This document shows positions 45,101 to 51,753 of a DNA stretch of 64,000 bases, in pieces (positions within the stretch are counted from its first letter, which is position 1; each line of letters starts with the position of its first letter). The DNA is from Mycolicibacterium tokaiense (GTDB lineage Bacteria > Actinomycetota > Actinomycetes > Mycobacteriales > Mycobacteriaceae). A program made the translations under genes and the position numbers. The stretch covers positions 3,410,001 to 3,474,000 of the forward strand of contig NZ_AP022600.1 in NCBI RefSeq assembly GCF_010725885.1, in the 5' to 3' direction. The notes under the pieces were generated by a model. The model was given only the letters and a program-made list of their open reading frames with translations, had not been told where the DNA came from and did no database searches.

Positions 45101-45418
45101 AGGGGGGTGGTGCCTGCGTCCGGCCTGCAGGACGTGCCCGACGGCACCAGGGTCCTGGTGGCCGGAGCGGTGACCCATCGGCAACGGCCGGCCACCGCCC
45201 AGGGCGTGACGTTCATGAACCTCGAGGACGAGACCGGAATGGTGAACGTGGTGTGCTCGGTCGGTTTGTGGAGCAAACACCGCAAACTCGCGCAGACGGC
45301 GTCGGCGCTGGTGATCCGCGGAGTGGTGCAGAACGCCTCCGGCGCGGTGACCGTGGTCGCCGACAACATGGAGAAGCTGTCGATGCGGGTCAGTTCGAAA
45401 TCCCGCGACTTCCGCTGA
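42125..45418 (+). CDS. dnaE2: Error-prone DNA polymerase III alpha subunit DnaE2
   Basis: Damage-inducible C-family polymerase, 1097 residues, performing mutagenic translesion synthesis with ImuA' and ImuB. The N-terminal PHP domain begins at about 60 (AELHTHSAYSFLDGAS, IALTDHDG). Palm carboxylates are in GPPDIDIDIESD (about 453-463). The finger and helix-hairpin-helix regions follow, and the C-terminal OB fold (about 1010-1080, VLVAGAVTHRQRPATAQG, NLEDETG) ends the protein; there is no clamp- or tau-binding tail of replicative DnaE. GTG 42125 is chosen from the SOS promoter; the open frame continues upstream only by chance. Confidence 0.96.
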   Translation: MDKFLGPPTWGEMQRVLNSKPRRAGLPMKEPVGDGGDSPAWSRKREAFEPAGERRIRSRVPYAELHTHSAYSFLDGASTPEELVEEAARLDLRAIALTDHDGLYGVVRFAEAAQELDISTVFGAELSLGDGSRTEVPDPPGPHLLVLARGAEGYRRLSRQISAAHLAGGEKGKPRYDYDAVTAAAGGHWHILTGCRKGHVRQALSAGGPDAAEKALADLVDRFGADRVSIELSGHGGPLDDERNAVLAALAPKFGVGVVATTGAHFAAPQRGRLAMAMGAIRARQSLDQAAGWLAPLGGAHLRSGEEMARMFGQFPHAVTAAAELGEQCAFGLQLIAPQLPPFDVPTGHTEGSYLRELTMRGAARRYGPRDGAPQAYAQLERELDIISRLNFPGYFLVVNDITQFCRDHKILCQGRGSAANSAVCYALGVTHVDPIANELLFERFLSPARDGPPDIDIDIESDLREEAIQYVYTKYGRDYAAQVANVITYRGRSAVRDMARALGFSQGQQDAWSKQIGQWGDLAESQHVDGIPEPVIDLACEIKNLPRHMGIHSGGMVICDRPIADVCPVEWARMENRSVLQWDKDDCAAIGLVKFDMLGLGMLSALHYAIDLLAEHKGLEVDLAMLDLSEPAVYEMLQKADSVGVFQVESRAQMATLPRLKPRVFYDLVVEVALIRPGPIQGNSVHPYISRRNGLEPVVYDHPSMEPALRKTLGVPLFQEQLMQLAVDCAGFTAAEADQLRRAMGSKRSTEKMRRLRARFYEGMHHTHGITGDVADRIYEKLEAFANFGFPESHSLSFASLVFYSSWIKLHHPAAFCAALLRAQPMGFYSPQTLVADARRHGVLVHGPDANASLAHPTLENAGLEVRLGLGDVRHIGAELAQRIVDERDAHGAFRSLLDLTGRVQLSVPQTEALATAGALGCFGITRREGLWAAGAAAAERPDRLPGVGSSSHVPTLPGMSDVELAASDVWATGVSPDSYPTQFLRADLDARGVVPASGLQDVPDGTRVLVAGAVTHRQRPATAQGVTFMNLEDETGMVNVVCSVGLWSKHRKLAQTASALVIRGVVQNASGAVTVVADNMEKLSMRVSSKSRDFR

Positions 45419-45428
45419 CCAGCTGCGG

Positions 45429-45842
45429 TTAGCCCTCGGTGGGCGTGGTCCATACCTTGTCGATGCTGATCGCGAGGCGGGTGCTGTAGTCGCCCATCAC
45501 CTCGGTCAGCCCCGCCTGCGCCGCGAGGGCTTCGTACTTGGCCCAGTAGGGGCCGTCGTCGCGGCAGTCGACGCCGTCGGCGTCGATCCGTGCGGTGCCA
45601 CCGACGACGATGATGCCGCCGCCCCGGCCGTCGGAATCCAGGTTCAGGCTCACCTGCGGATGCCGCCGGATGTGGGTCACCTTGGCCGCGTTCGGCATGG
45701 TGTAGACGAACAGCTCCGTCCCATCGAAGAAGAACCAGATCAGCCTGGGTACCGGCAGCCCGGATTTGGCCACGGTGGTCAGCCATCCGAAGTCGTCGCC
45801 CGTGAGACGTTCGGTGACTTCCGGAGTCAGTTCAGCGGTCAT
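45429..45842 (-). CDS. Pyridoxamine oxidase-fold F420/flavin protein (Rv3369-like)
   Basis: Small split-barrel protein of the PNPOx/F420-dependent reductase family, 137 residues. Recognisable pieces are FGWLTTVAKSGLPVPRLIWF, LFVYTMPNAAKVTHIRRHPQVSLNLD and the Gly-rich GGIIVVGGTARI. The cofactor could be FMN, F420 or heme. It converges on dnaE2 with 10 bases between stops and is divergent from a nitroreductase gene through a 23-base shared promoter, the arrangement of Rv3369/Rv3368c. Confidence 0.85.
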   Translation of the reverse strand: MTAELTPEVTERLTGDDFGWLTTVAKSGLPVPRLIWFFFDGTELFVYTMPNAAKVTHIRRHPQVSLNLDSDGRGGGIIVVGGTARIDADGVDCRDDGPYWAKYEALAAQAGLTEVMGDYSTRLAISIDKVWTTPTEG

Positions 45843-45865
45843 GGGTGCGAATGTAGTCTCCGATC
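45843..45865. promoter_or_regulatory. Bidirectional leaderless promoter
   Basis: Plus strand TAGTCT (45854-45859) is 6 bases from ATG 45866. Minus strand TACATT (45855-45850) is 7 bases from ATG 45842. The two -10 elements share the TA at 45854-45855, so both genes can be transcribed from one symmetrical site. Confidence 0.65.
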
Positions 45866-46507
45866 ATGACCCTGCACCTCACTGTCGATGAACTGCTCAC
45901 CACCACGCGCTCGGTTCGCAAACGGCTGGATTTTGACAGGCCGGTACCGCGGGAAGTGCTGCTGGAATGCCTGGATCTGGCGCTGCAAGCTCCCACCGGC
46001 TCCAACTCCCAGGGCTGGCAGTGGATGTTCGTCGAGGATGCCGAGAAGAAGAAGGCCATCGCCGACGTGTACCGGATCGCCGCGACGCCGTATCTGGAGC
46101 AGGAGAAGCCCAGCTACGGCGACGCCCGCGACGAACGCACCCCCAAGGTGGTCGACTCGGCCAAGTACCTCAACGAGCATCTGCACGAGGTGCCGGTGAT
46201 GCTGATCCCGTGCCTGGAGGGCAGGCCCGACGGAGCACCTGCGGGGATGAGCGCCGGGTTCTGGGGCTCACTGCTGCCCGCGGTGTGGAGCTTCATGCTG
46301 GCGTTGCGCTCCCGTGAGCTGGGGTCGGCCTGGACCACGCTGCACCTGATGGGCGACGGGGAGAAGCAGGTCGCCGACATCCTGGGTATCCCGTTCGAGA
46401 AGTACTCCCAGGGTGGGCTGTTCCCCATCGCCTACACCAAGGGCACCGACTTCAAGAAGGCCAAGCGGCTGCCCGCCGCCGACCTGGCGCACTGGGACAC
46501 CTGGTGA
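45866..46507 (+). CDS. FMN-dependent nitroreductase (Rv3368c-like)
   Basis: Nitroreductase-family oxidoreductase, 213 residues, using NAD(P)H and FMN. The phosphate-binding start is TTRSVRKRLDFDRPV (about 13-27); LALQAPTGSNSQGWQWMFVED and the C-terminal GLFPIAYTKG complete the FMN site. The physiological substrate is unknown, perhaps quinones or nitroaromatics. It converges on the spoU gene with no gap. Confidence 0.92.
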   Translation: MTLHLTVDELLTTTRSVRKRLDFDRPVPREVLLECLDLALQAPTGSNSQGWQWMFVEDAEKKKAIADVYRIAATPYLEQEKPSYGDARDERTPKVVDSAKYLNEHLHEVPVMLIPCLEGRPDGAPAGMSAGFWGSLLPAVWSFMLALRSRELGSAWTTLHLMGDGEKQVADILGIPFEKYSQGGLFPIAYTKGTDFKKAKRLPAADLAHWDTW

Positions 46508-46972
46508 CTACACGGCGCCGGTGAAACCGTGCTGGCGCCAGGCCTCGTACACCACCACCGCCGCCGCGTTGGACAGGTTCAGCGACCGCCGGCCCGCCAG
46601 CATCGGGATCCGCAGCCGCTCGGTGATGTGCGGGTCGGCCAGGGTCTGCTGATCCAGGCCGGTGGGTTCGGGTCCGAACATCAGAACGTCGTCGGCCTGG
46701 TAGGCGATGTCGGCGAAGGACGTGGTGGCGTGCGCGGTGAAGGCGTACACCCGACGGGGTTGCAGAGCCTCCCACGCGGCGGGCAGCGACGGGTGCACCG
46801 TCACCGACGCGAGGTCGTGATAGTCCAGACCGGCACGTCTCAATTTGGGCTCGGAGAGATCGAATCCGAGGGGTTCCACCAGATGCAGCGCAGCACCCGT
46901 CGCCGCGACCATCCGAATTGCATTTCCGGTGTTGGGTGCGATGCGGGGCGAATAGAACATCAATCGGAACAT
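46508..46972 (-). CDS. spoU: SpoU/TrmL-type tRNA 2'-O-methyltransferase
   Basis: SPOUT-class methyltransferase with a C-terminal trefoil knot, 154 residues (Rv3366 family), predicted to methylate the ribose at tRNA wobble position 34. Motif 1 is NTGNAIRMVAATGA, motif 2 DDVLMFGPEPTGL, motif 3 IPMLAGRRSLNLSNAAAVVVYEA. E. coli TrmL usually has FGxE(S/T)xG at motif 2, so the GPEPTGL form agrees. The start is ATG 46972 or the GTG three bases earlier. Confidence 0.92.
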   Translation of the reverse strand: MFRLMFYSPRIAPNTGNAIRMVAATGAALHLVEPLGFDLSEPKLRRAGLDYHDLASVTVHPSLPAAWEALQPRRVYAFTAHATTSFADIAYQADDVLMFGPEPTGLDQQTLADPHITERLRIPMLAGRRSLNLSNAAAVVVYEAWRQHGFTGAV

Positions 46973-47155
46973 CACCCGATGATGTCAGTTCGATCACGAA
47001 TTGTTTGCTCCGGATCGGTTTTCCGTACTTTCGCGGCACCGGGGCGGTCGCGCTGTTCATGCAGAACTGTGCAGTCGCCGTCCCTGCCCTGTCATACTTC
47101 AAGAATTGCCAGGCGAATTGAGCACACGCGCGGGTCGAATTAGCAGGAAAGTCAC

Positions 47156-47227
47156 ATGAATCAGGCGCAGACACCACGCGGCGGCGCGCAGCATTGCGCG
47201 CCCCGGGACACGGACGCGTCGCGGTGA
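47156..47227 (+). CDS. 23-codon upstream ORF coupled to the sensor kinase
   Basis: Short frame beginning MNQAQTPRGG and ending at TGA 47227, encoding 23 residues. AGGAAAG lies 5 bases before its ATG, a better ribosome site than any in front of the kinase gene. The stop overlaps GTG 47224 of the kinase gene by 4 bases. It is rich in Arg and Ala, contains one Cys, and resembles no family I know. It is either a leader peptide that controls kinase translation or a spurious frame. Confidence 0.45.
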   Translation: MNQAQTPRGGAQHCAPRDTDASR

Positions 47228-49767
47228 CCCACGATTCACCCGCCCCCATGTTCGACCAGCCCGGGTTGATCCCGCCGGCCGGACCCGTCATCCGCAAGCC
47301 GGCCCGCTGGTCACTGAGCAACTGGCCGGTGCGCTGGAAAGTGGCGGCCATCGCGGCGATCCCGTTGCTGCTGGCCGCGGTGTTCGGCGGCGTCCGGGTG
47401 TACGCCAGTGCCGTGGAGGCACGTGACCTGGCAGCGGCTGCGGACCGCACCGAGCTGGTGCCCGCGATCGACGACTACATGGCGGCGCTGCAGGATGCGC
47501 TGGTGGCCACCGCATCCGGCGGTGACACCGCCACCGCCGATGCCGACTACCAGGCCCGCAGCACCGAACTGCAGGAGCGGGTGGATTCCGTCGACCCGGT
47601 GTCCGATGTCCGCCTCGCGGTCACCGATCTGCTGACGCTGGGTCGGCAGCTGGTTGCCGACGCCGGCAGCTCGTACCTGCCCGAGCAGGTGAGTTCGTTT
47701 TCCCCCTTGCTGCTGACCGCCGAGACCGCGATCACCGGCTCGGTGCGGGGGGCTGATGAGTCCGTCCGGGTGCAGGCCGAGGGCCTGGCGCGGGCGGTCG
47801 GTGCGCGCGGCCAGATGGCCATGCAGCGCCTGCTGGTCCAGTCCGGCGGCGCCGTGGGCGAACCGGAGCTGCGGTCGTCGATGGTGGCACTGGCCGGCAC
47901 CGAACCGTCCACCGTGCGCGGCATGGCCGAACTGTTGGGCCCGACCTCCGAGGAGGCCGCCGCCCTGCGCTCGCAGATGGTGCAGCGGCTCGACATCCTG
48001 TCCGACCCGGCAGCCCCGCTGACCGGTAACCCGCAACTGCTGCAGTCCATCCAGACCACCGACGACATCGCGGCGCGCCTGGTGGACGACACCGCCTCGG
48101 GCATCACCGCCGCAGTGCGCGACGAGGCCGCCGACGCACGTGCTGACGCGATCCGCGACGCCGCGGTGGTGGTGCTCACCTTCCTGCTGGTGGTGCTGAT
48201 CGTCGTCCTGGTGGCCCGCTCGCTGACCCGCCCGCTGCGGCGGCTGCGCGACGGCGCGCTGAGCATCGCCCACCGGGACCTGGTCGACGAGATCGAACGT
48301 GTCAAAGCCGGTGACGAACGCGAGCCTGACCCACTGCCCATCCACACCACCGAGGAGATCGGGCAGGTGGCACACGCGGTCGACGAACTGCACACCCAGG
48401 CGCTGCTGCTGGCCGGGGACGAGGCGCGGCTGCGGGTGACCGTCAACGACATGTTCGAAACCATGTCGCGACGCAACAAATCGCTTGTCGACCAACAGTT
48501 GTCGCTGATCGACCGGTTGGAGCGCAACGAAGAGGACCCCGGACGTCTCGACAGCCTGTTCCGGCTCGACCACCTGGCCACCCGGATGCGCCGCAACGGC
48601 GCCAACCTGCTGGTGCTCGCCGGCGCCCAGATCAGCCGCGAACACAGCGCCCCGGAGCCGCTGGCCTCGCTGATCGCGGCGGCTGCCTCCGAGGTGGAGG
48701 ACTATCAGCGGGTGCACACCCGCGCCGTGCCCGACTGTTCGGTGGTCGGCTCCGTCGCCGGTGACGCGGTACATCTGCTGGCCGAGCTGATCGACAACGC
48801 CCTGCGGTACTCACCGCCCAGCGCACAGGTCCGGGTGAATGCCGTGCACACCAGCAACGGCGGTGTCCTCGTCGACGTGGAGGACGACGGCCTGGGGATG
48901 ACCGACGGCGACCTGCGGATCGCCAACATGCGGTTGACCGCCGGCGGTGAGGTGACCCCGGACAGCGCACGGCACATGGGCCTGTTCGTGGTGGGCCGGC
49001 TCGCGCGCCAGCACGGCATGACCGTGCAACTACTGGTCGGCGACACCGGCAGCGGGACCAAGGCCCAGCTCTACGTCCCGCCAGAACTGCTCGAGAACGT
49101 CACCGTCGCCCCGCAACCCGAGCCCGAACCCGAACCCGCGCCCCCGGCTGTTGCGCCGTCGCTGTTCGAGGCCCCGGTGCCCGAGCCGGCTGACGAATCC
49201 GGCACTGCGCTGCCCCGCCGGACGCCGGGATCCAGCGGCATCACCGGCGAGCCCCCGGCTGCCGATGAGCAGCCCGCCTGGTGGCCCGGTGAGGGTGCCG
49301 CGCGCAGCGGCGCACCCGCCGACACCTCCGAGTTCTTCTCCTCCCGCAGGCGCGCGCAGTGGGAAACCCAGGAGGAGACTGGGCACACCGAACCCGAGCC
49401 GGCCGAGCCCGCCACCTCCGACGTCGACCTGATCTACCAGAACATGATGTCCGAGTGGTTGGTGGACCCCGAAGACCTGCAGCAGCTGGCCACCCCACAG
49501 GATTGGAAGTCGGTGTGGGACAACGGCTGGGCCACCGCGGCCGAGGTCGAGGACGTGCCCGTCGAGACGCACACCGACCACGGGCTGCCGGTGCGCCGGC
49601 CCGGGGCACGCCTGGTGCCCGGCGGCACGTCGGCCGGTGCGCCGGAACAGACCTCTGAACGCGACCCCGACGCCATTCGCGCGTCCCTGGGTGCACACTT
49701 CTCCGGTGTCCAAGCCGGGCGCACCCACGGCAGCGACACCCCGACCGAAGGACCCGATCAGACATGA
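47224..49767 (+). CDS. Conservon-type membrane sensor histidine kinase (Rv3365c-like)
   Basis: Membrane sensor of the actinobacterial cvn systems, 847 residues. The first transmembrane helix is at about 42-62 ([17 protein letters not shown]), then an extracellular nitrate-sensor-like domain to about 320, a second helix ([17 protein letters not shown]), a HAMP-like segment, the dimerisation region [20 protein letters not shown], and an ATPase domain with N-box [15 protein letters not shown] and G-box [10 protein letters not shown]. The last ~220 residues are Pro/Glu-rich and disordered. GTG 47224 is preferred over TTG 47194 because of the overlap with the 23-codon frame. Four-base overlap with the roadblock gene. 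Confidence 0.88.
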   Translation: MTHDSPAPMFDQPGLIPPAGPVIRKPARWSLSNWPVRWKVAAIAAIPLLLAAVFGGVRVYASAVEARDLAAAADRTELVPAIDDYMAALQDALVATASGGDTATADADYQARSTELQERVDSVDPVSDVRLAVTDLLTLGRQLVADAGSSYLPEQVSSFSPLLLTAETAITGSVRGADESVRVQAEGLARAVGARGQMAMQRLLVQSGGAVGEPELRSSMVALAGTEPSTVRGMAELLGPTSEEAAALRSQMVQRLDILSDPAAPLTGNPQLLQSIQTTDDIAARLVDDTASGITAAVRDEAADARADAIRDAAVVVLTFLLVVLIVVLVARSLTRPLRRLRDGALSIAHRDLVDEIERVKAGDEREPDPLPIHTTEEIGQVAHAVDELHTQALLLAGDEARLRVTVNDMFETMSRRNKSLVDQQLSLIDRLERNEEDPGRLDSLFRLDHLATRMRRNGANLLVLAGAQISREHSAPEPLASLIAAAASEVEDYQRVHTRAVPDCSVVGSVAGDAVHLLAELIDNALRYSPPSAQVRVNAVHTSNGGVLVDVEDDGLGMTDGDLRIANMRLTAGGEVTPDSARHMGLFVVGRLARQHGMTVQLLVGDTGSGTKAQLYVPPELLENVTVAPQPEPEPEPAPPAVAPSLFEAPVPEPADESGTALPRRTPGSSGITGEPPAADEQPAWWPGEGAARSGAPADTSEFFSSRRRAQWETQEETGHTEPEPAEPATSDVDLIYQNMMSEWLVDPEDLQQLATPQDWKSVWDNGWATAAEVEDVPVETHTDHGLPVRRPGARLVPGGTSAGAPEQTSERDPDAIRASLGAHFSGVQAGRTHGSDTPTEGPDQT

Positions 49768-50171
49768 CAGCGTCGCAGGAGAACCCGCTGGACTGGCTGG
49801 TGTCGAAGTTCGCCCGCGACATCCCGGGGGTGGCGCACGCGGTGCTGGTGTCGGTCGACGGTCTGCTGATCGCGTCCAGCGCGCACCTGCCTCCCGAACG
49901 CGCCGACCAACTCGCCGCCGTCACCTCCGGGCTGGCCAGTCTGGCGGCGGGTGCCGCGCAGCTCTTCGACGGCGGTCGGGTGCTGCAGTCGGTGGTGGAG
50001 ATGGACCACGGTTACGTCCTGATCATGCAGGTGGGCGACGGCAGCCAGCTGGCCACGCTGGCGGCGAAGAACTGCGACATCGGGCAGGTGGGCTATGAGA
50101 TGGCGCTGCTCGCCGAGCGGGTGGGCGGTGTGGTGTCCGCCACCCGTCGGCAGGCTCCGCAGACCTCGTGA
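49764..50171 (+). CDS. Roadblock/LC7 domain protein (Rv3364c-like)
   Basis: Roadblock/LC7 regulator of the small GTPase in cvn-type operons, 135 residues. The fold signature is [30 protein letters not shown], split as [13 protein letters not shown] and [13 protein letters not shown], with LAALAAKN-like [12 protein letters not shown] and [11 protein letters not shown] later. ATGA overlap with the sensor kinase gene. The M. tuberculosis homologue has been reported to act outside the cell on host cathepsin G; the conserved operon points to an intracellular GTPase-regulating role. Confidence 0.92.
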   Translation: MTASQENPLDWLVSKFARDIPGVAHAVLVSVDGLLIASSAHLPPERADQLAAVTSGLASLAAGAAQLFDGGRVLQSVVEMDHGYVLIMQVGDGSQLATLAAKNCDIGQVGYEMALLAERVGGVVSATRRQAPQTS

Positions 50172-50177
50172 GCCGCG

Positions 50178-50540
50178 ATGGCGCCCGCTGATCCCGACCC
50201 TTACCGTGAGGCCAGCCTGGTCCGGCCCTACACGCTGACTTCCGGTCGCACCGACACCACCGTCGACCTGCCGCTGGCCGCGCCCATCCAGGCGGTGGGC
50301 GCCCACCGCTGGCCGTCGGGTGACCTGCGTGCCCGGATCGTCGACCTGTGTGTCGAGAGCCCGTCGGTGGCCGAGATCGCCGCACGCCTGGATGTCGCGC
50401 TCGGTGTTGCCCGTGTCCTGGTCGGAGATCTGGTCACGTCGGGTTACCTTCAAGTGCAGACGACGCTGACCGACGCGTCGAGCGCCGACGAACGTCGTGA
50501 ACTGATCGGAAGGACGCTCCGTGGGCTACGCGCACTCTGA
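50178..50540 (+). CDS. DUF742 protein (Rv3363c-like)
   Basis: Third member of the cvn-type set, 120 residues; a small winged-helix-like DUF742 protein of unknown biochemical role. Family signatures are LVRPYTLTSGRT near the N-terminus, IVDLCVESPSVAEIAARLDV and LGVARVLVGDLVTSGYLQV. The start is ATG 50178, 6 bases after the roadblock stop. Its 3' end overlaps the GTPase gene by 20 bases. Confidence 0.92.
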   Translation: MAPADPDPYREASLVRPYTLTSGRTDTTVDLPLAAPIQAVGAHRWPSGDLRARIVDLCVESPSVAEIAARLDVALGVARVLVGDLVTSGYLQVQTTLTDASSADERRELIGRTLRGLRAL

Positions 50541-51099
50541 CACGGCCCGGCGTGACGCCGCGTCCACCAAGATCGTCATCGCGGGCGGCTTCGGCGTGGG
50601 CAAGACCACGTTCGTGGGTGCGGTCTCGGAGATCATGCCGTTGCGCACCGAGGCCATGGTCACCAACGTCTCGGCCGGCGTCGACGAACTCGCCGCCACA
50701 CCCGCAAAGTCGACCACCACCGTGGCCATGGACTTCGGCCGGATCACCCTGGGTGAGGACCTGGTGCTGTACCTGTTCGGCACACCGGGGCAGCGCCGCT
50801 TCTGGTTCATGTGGGACGACCTGGTGCACGGGGCCATCGGCGCCATCGTGCTGGTGGACACCCAGCGCCTGCAGGACAGCTTCGCTGCCGTCGACTTCTT
50901 CGAGGACCGCAAGATCCCGTTCATCGTGGCCGTCAACGAGTTCGACGGCGCGCAGCGGTTCGCTGTCGAGGAGGTGCGGGCGGCGCTGGCGCTGTCCGAG
51001 CGCATCCCGGTGATCACCGTCGACGCCCGTGACCGCGACTCCGCCAAGCATGCGCTGATCGCCGTCAGTGAGTACGCGCTGGAGTCGCTGTCGGCGTGA
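50521..51099 (+). CDS. mfpB: Small GTPase of the conservon type, MfpB-like
   Basis: Ras-like GTPase, 192 residues (Rv3362c family). G1 is GGFGVGKTT (about 22-30), G3 FGTPGQRRF, and G4 appears as NEFD where NKxD is usual. In mycobacteria this GTPase has been named MfpB and reported to regulate MfpA, the gyrase-binding protein encoded next. GTG 50521 lies inside the preceding gene. GTGA overlap with mfpA. Confidence 0.9.
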   Translation: MGYAHSDTARRDAASTKIVIAGGFGVGKTTFVGAVSEIMPLRTEAMVTNVSAGVDELAATPAKSTTTVAMDFGRITLGEDLVLYLFGTPGQRRFWFMWDDLVHGAIGAIVLVDTQRLQDSFAAVDFFEDRKIPFIVAVNEFDGAQRFAVEEVRAALALSERIPVITVDARDRDSAKHALIAVSEYALESLSA

Positions 51100-51650
51100 C
51101 CGGATCCTGGATCGACCGGGAGTTCGTGGGTGAGGACTTCCGCGACGACGACCTGGTGGGGCTGCGCACCGAGCGCGCGGTGTTCACCGACTGTGATTTC
51201 AGCGGGGTCAACCTCGCCGAGTCCGAGCACACCGGGTCCGCCTTCCGCAACTGCCGCTTCGACCGGACCTCGCTATGGCACAGCACGTTTCGCGGGTGCA
51301 GCCTGATGGGCTCGGTGTTCTCCGACTGCCGCCTGCGGCCGGTCACCTTCGACGAGGTGGACTTCACGCTGGCCGTGCTGGCCGGCGCCGACCTGCGCGG
51401 GGCGAATCTGACCGGGTGCCGGCTGCGCGAAGCCGGGCTGGTGGAGACCGATCTGCGCAAGGCGGTGTTGCGCAACGCCGACCTGTCCGGCGCCCGAGTG
51501 CGCGGACTGAAGCTCGACTCCGCGGATCTGCGTGGCGCGCGGGTGGATCCGGACCTGTGGACGCAGGCGTCGCTGCGCGGGGCGCGCATCGACCTGCCGC
51601 AGGCGCTGGCCTTTGCCGCCGCCCACGGGCTGGACGTGCACGGCGACTGA
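51096..51650 (+). CDS. mfpA: Pentapeptide-repeat protein MfpA
   Basis: Right-handed beta-helix protein that mimics B-form DNA, binds DNA gyrase and lowers fluoroquinolone sensitivity, 184 residues (Rv3361c is about 183). Repeats of the A(D/N)LXX type run from about 15 to 165, for example FTDCDF, FRNCRF, LAGADLRGANLTG, LRNADLSGARV and LDSADLRGARV, with the central Phe/Leu ladder. The C-terminal helix LPQALAFAAAHGLDV is the dimerisation segment. Coupled to the GTPase gene. Confidence 0.94.
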   Translation: MTGSWIDREFVGEDFRDDDLVGLRTERAVFTDCDFSGVNLAESEHTGSAFRNCRFDRTSLWHSTFRGCSLMGSVFSDCRLRPVTFDEVDFTLAVLAGADLRGANLTGCRLREAGLVETDLRKAVLRNADLSGARVRGLKLDSADLRGARVDPDLWTQASLRGARIDLPQALAFAAAHGLDVHGD

Positions 51651-51671
51651 CTTTCCGCCGCCCGTTTTCCG

Positions 51672-51685
51672 GCACACATGTGTGC
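51672..51685. other. Perfect 14-base palindrome between convergent genes
   Basis: GCACACATGTGTGC lies in the 103-base gap between mfpA and the convergent FHA-ABC gene. It may be part of a weak terminator or a protein site; no U-run or longer stem is seen. Confidence 0.35.
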
Positions 51686-51753
51686 TCAGATAGGCCCGGA
51701 CCGGCGTGTCGCGGAGTAAACCGCACAGTTGTCGAGTGCCGCGGAGGTGAACC

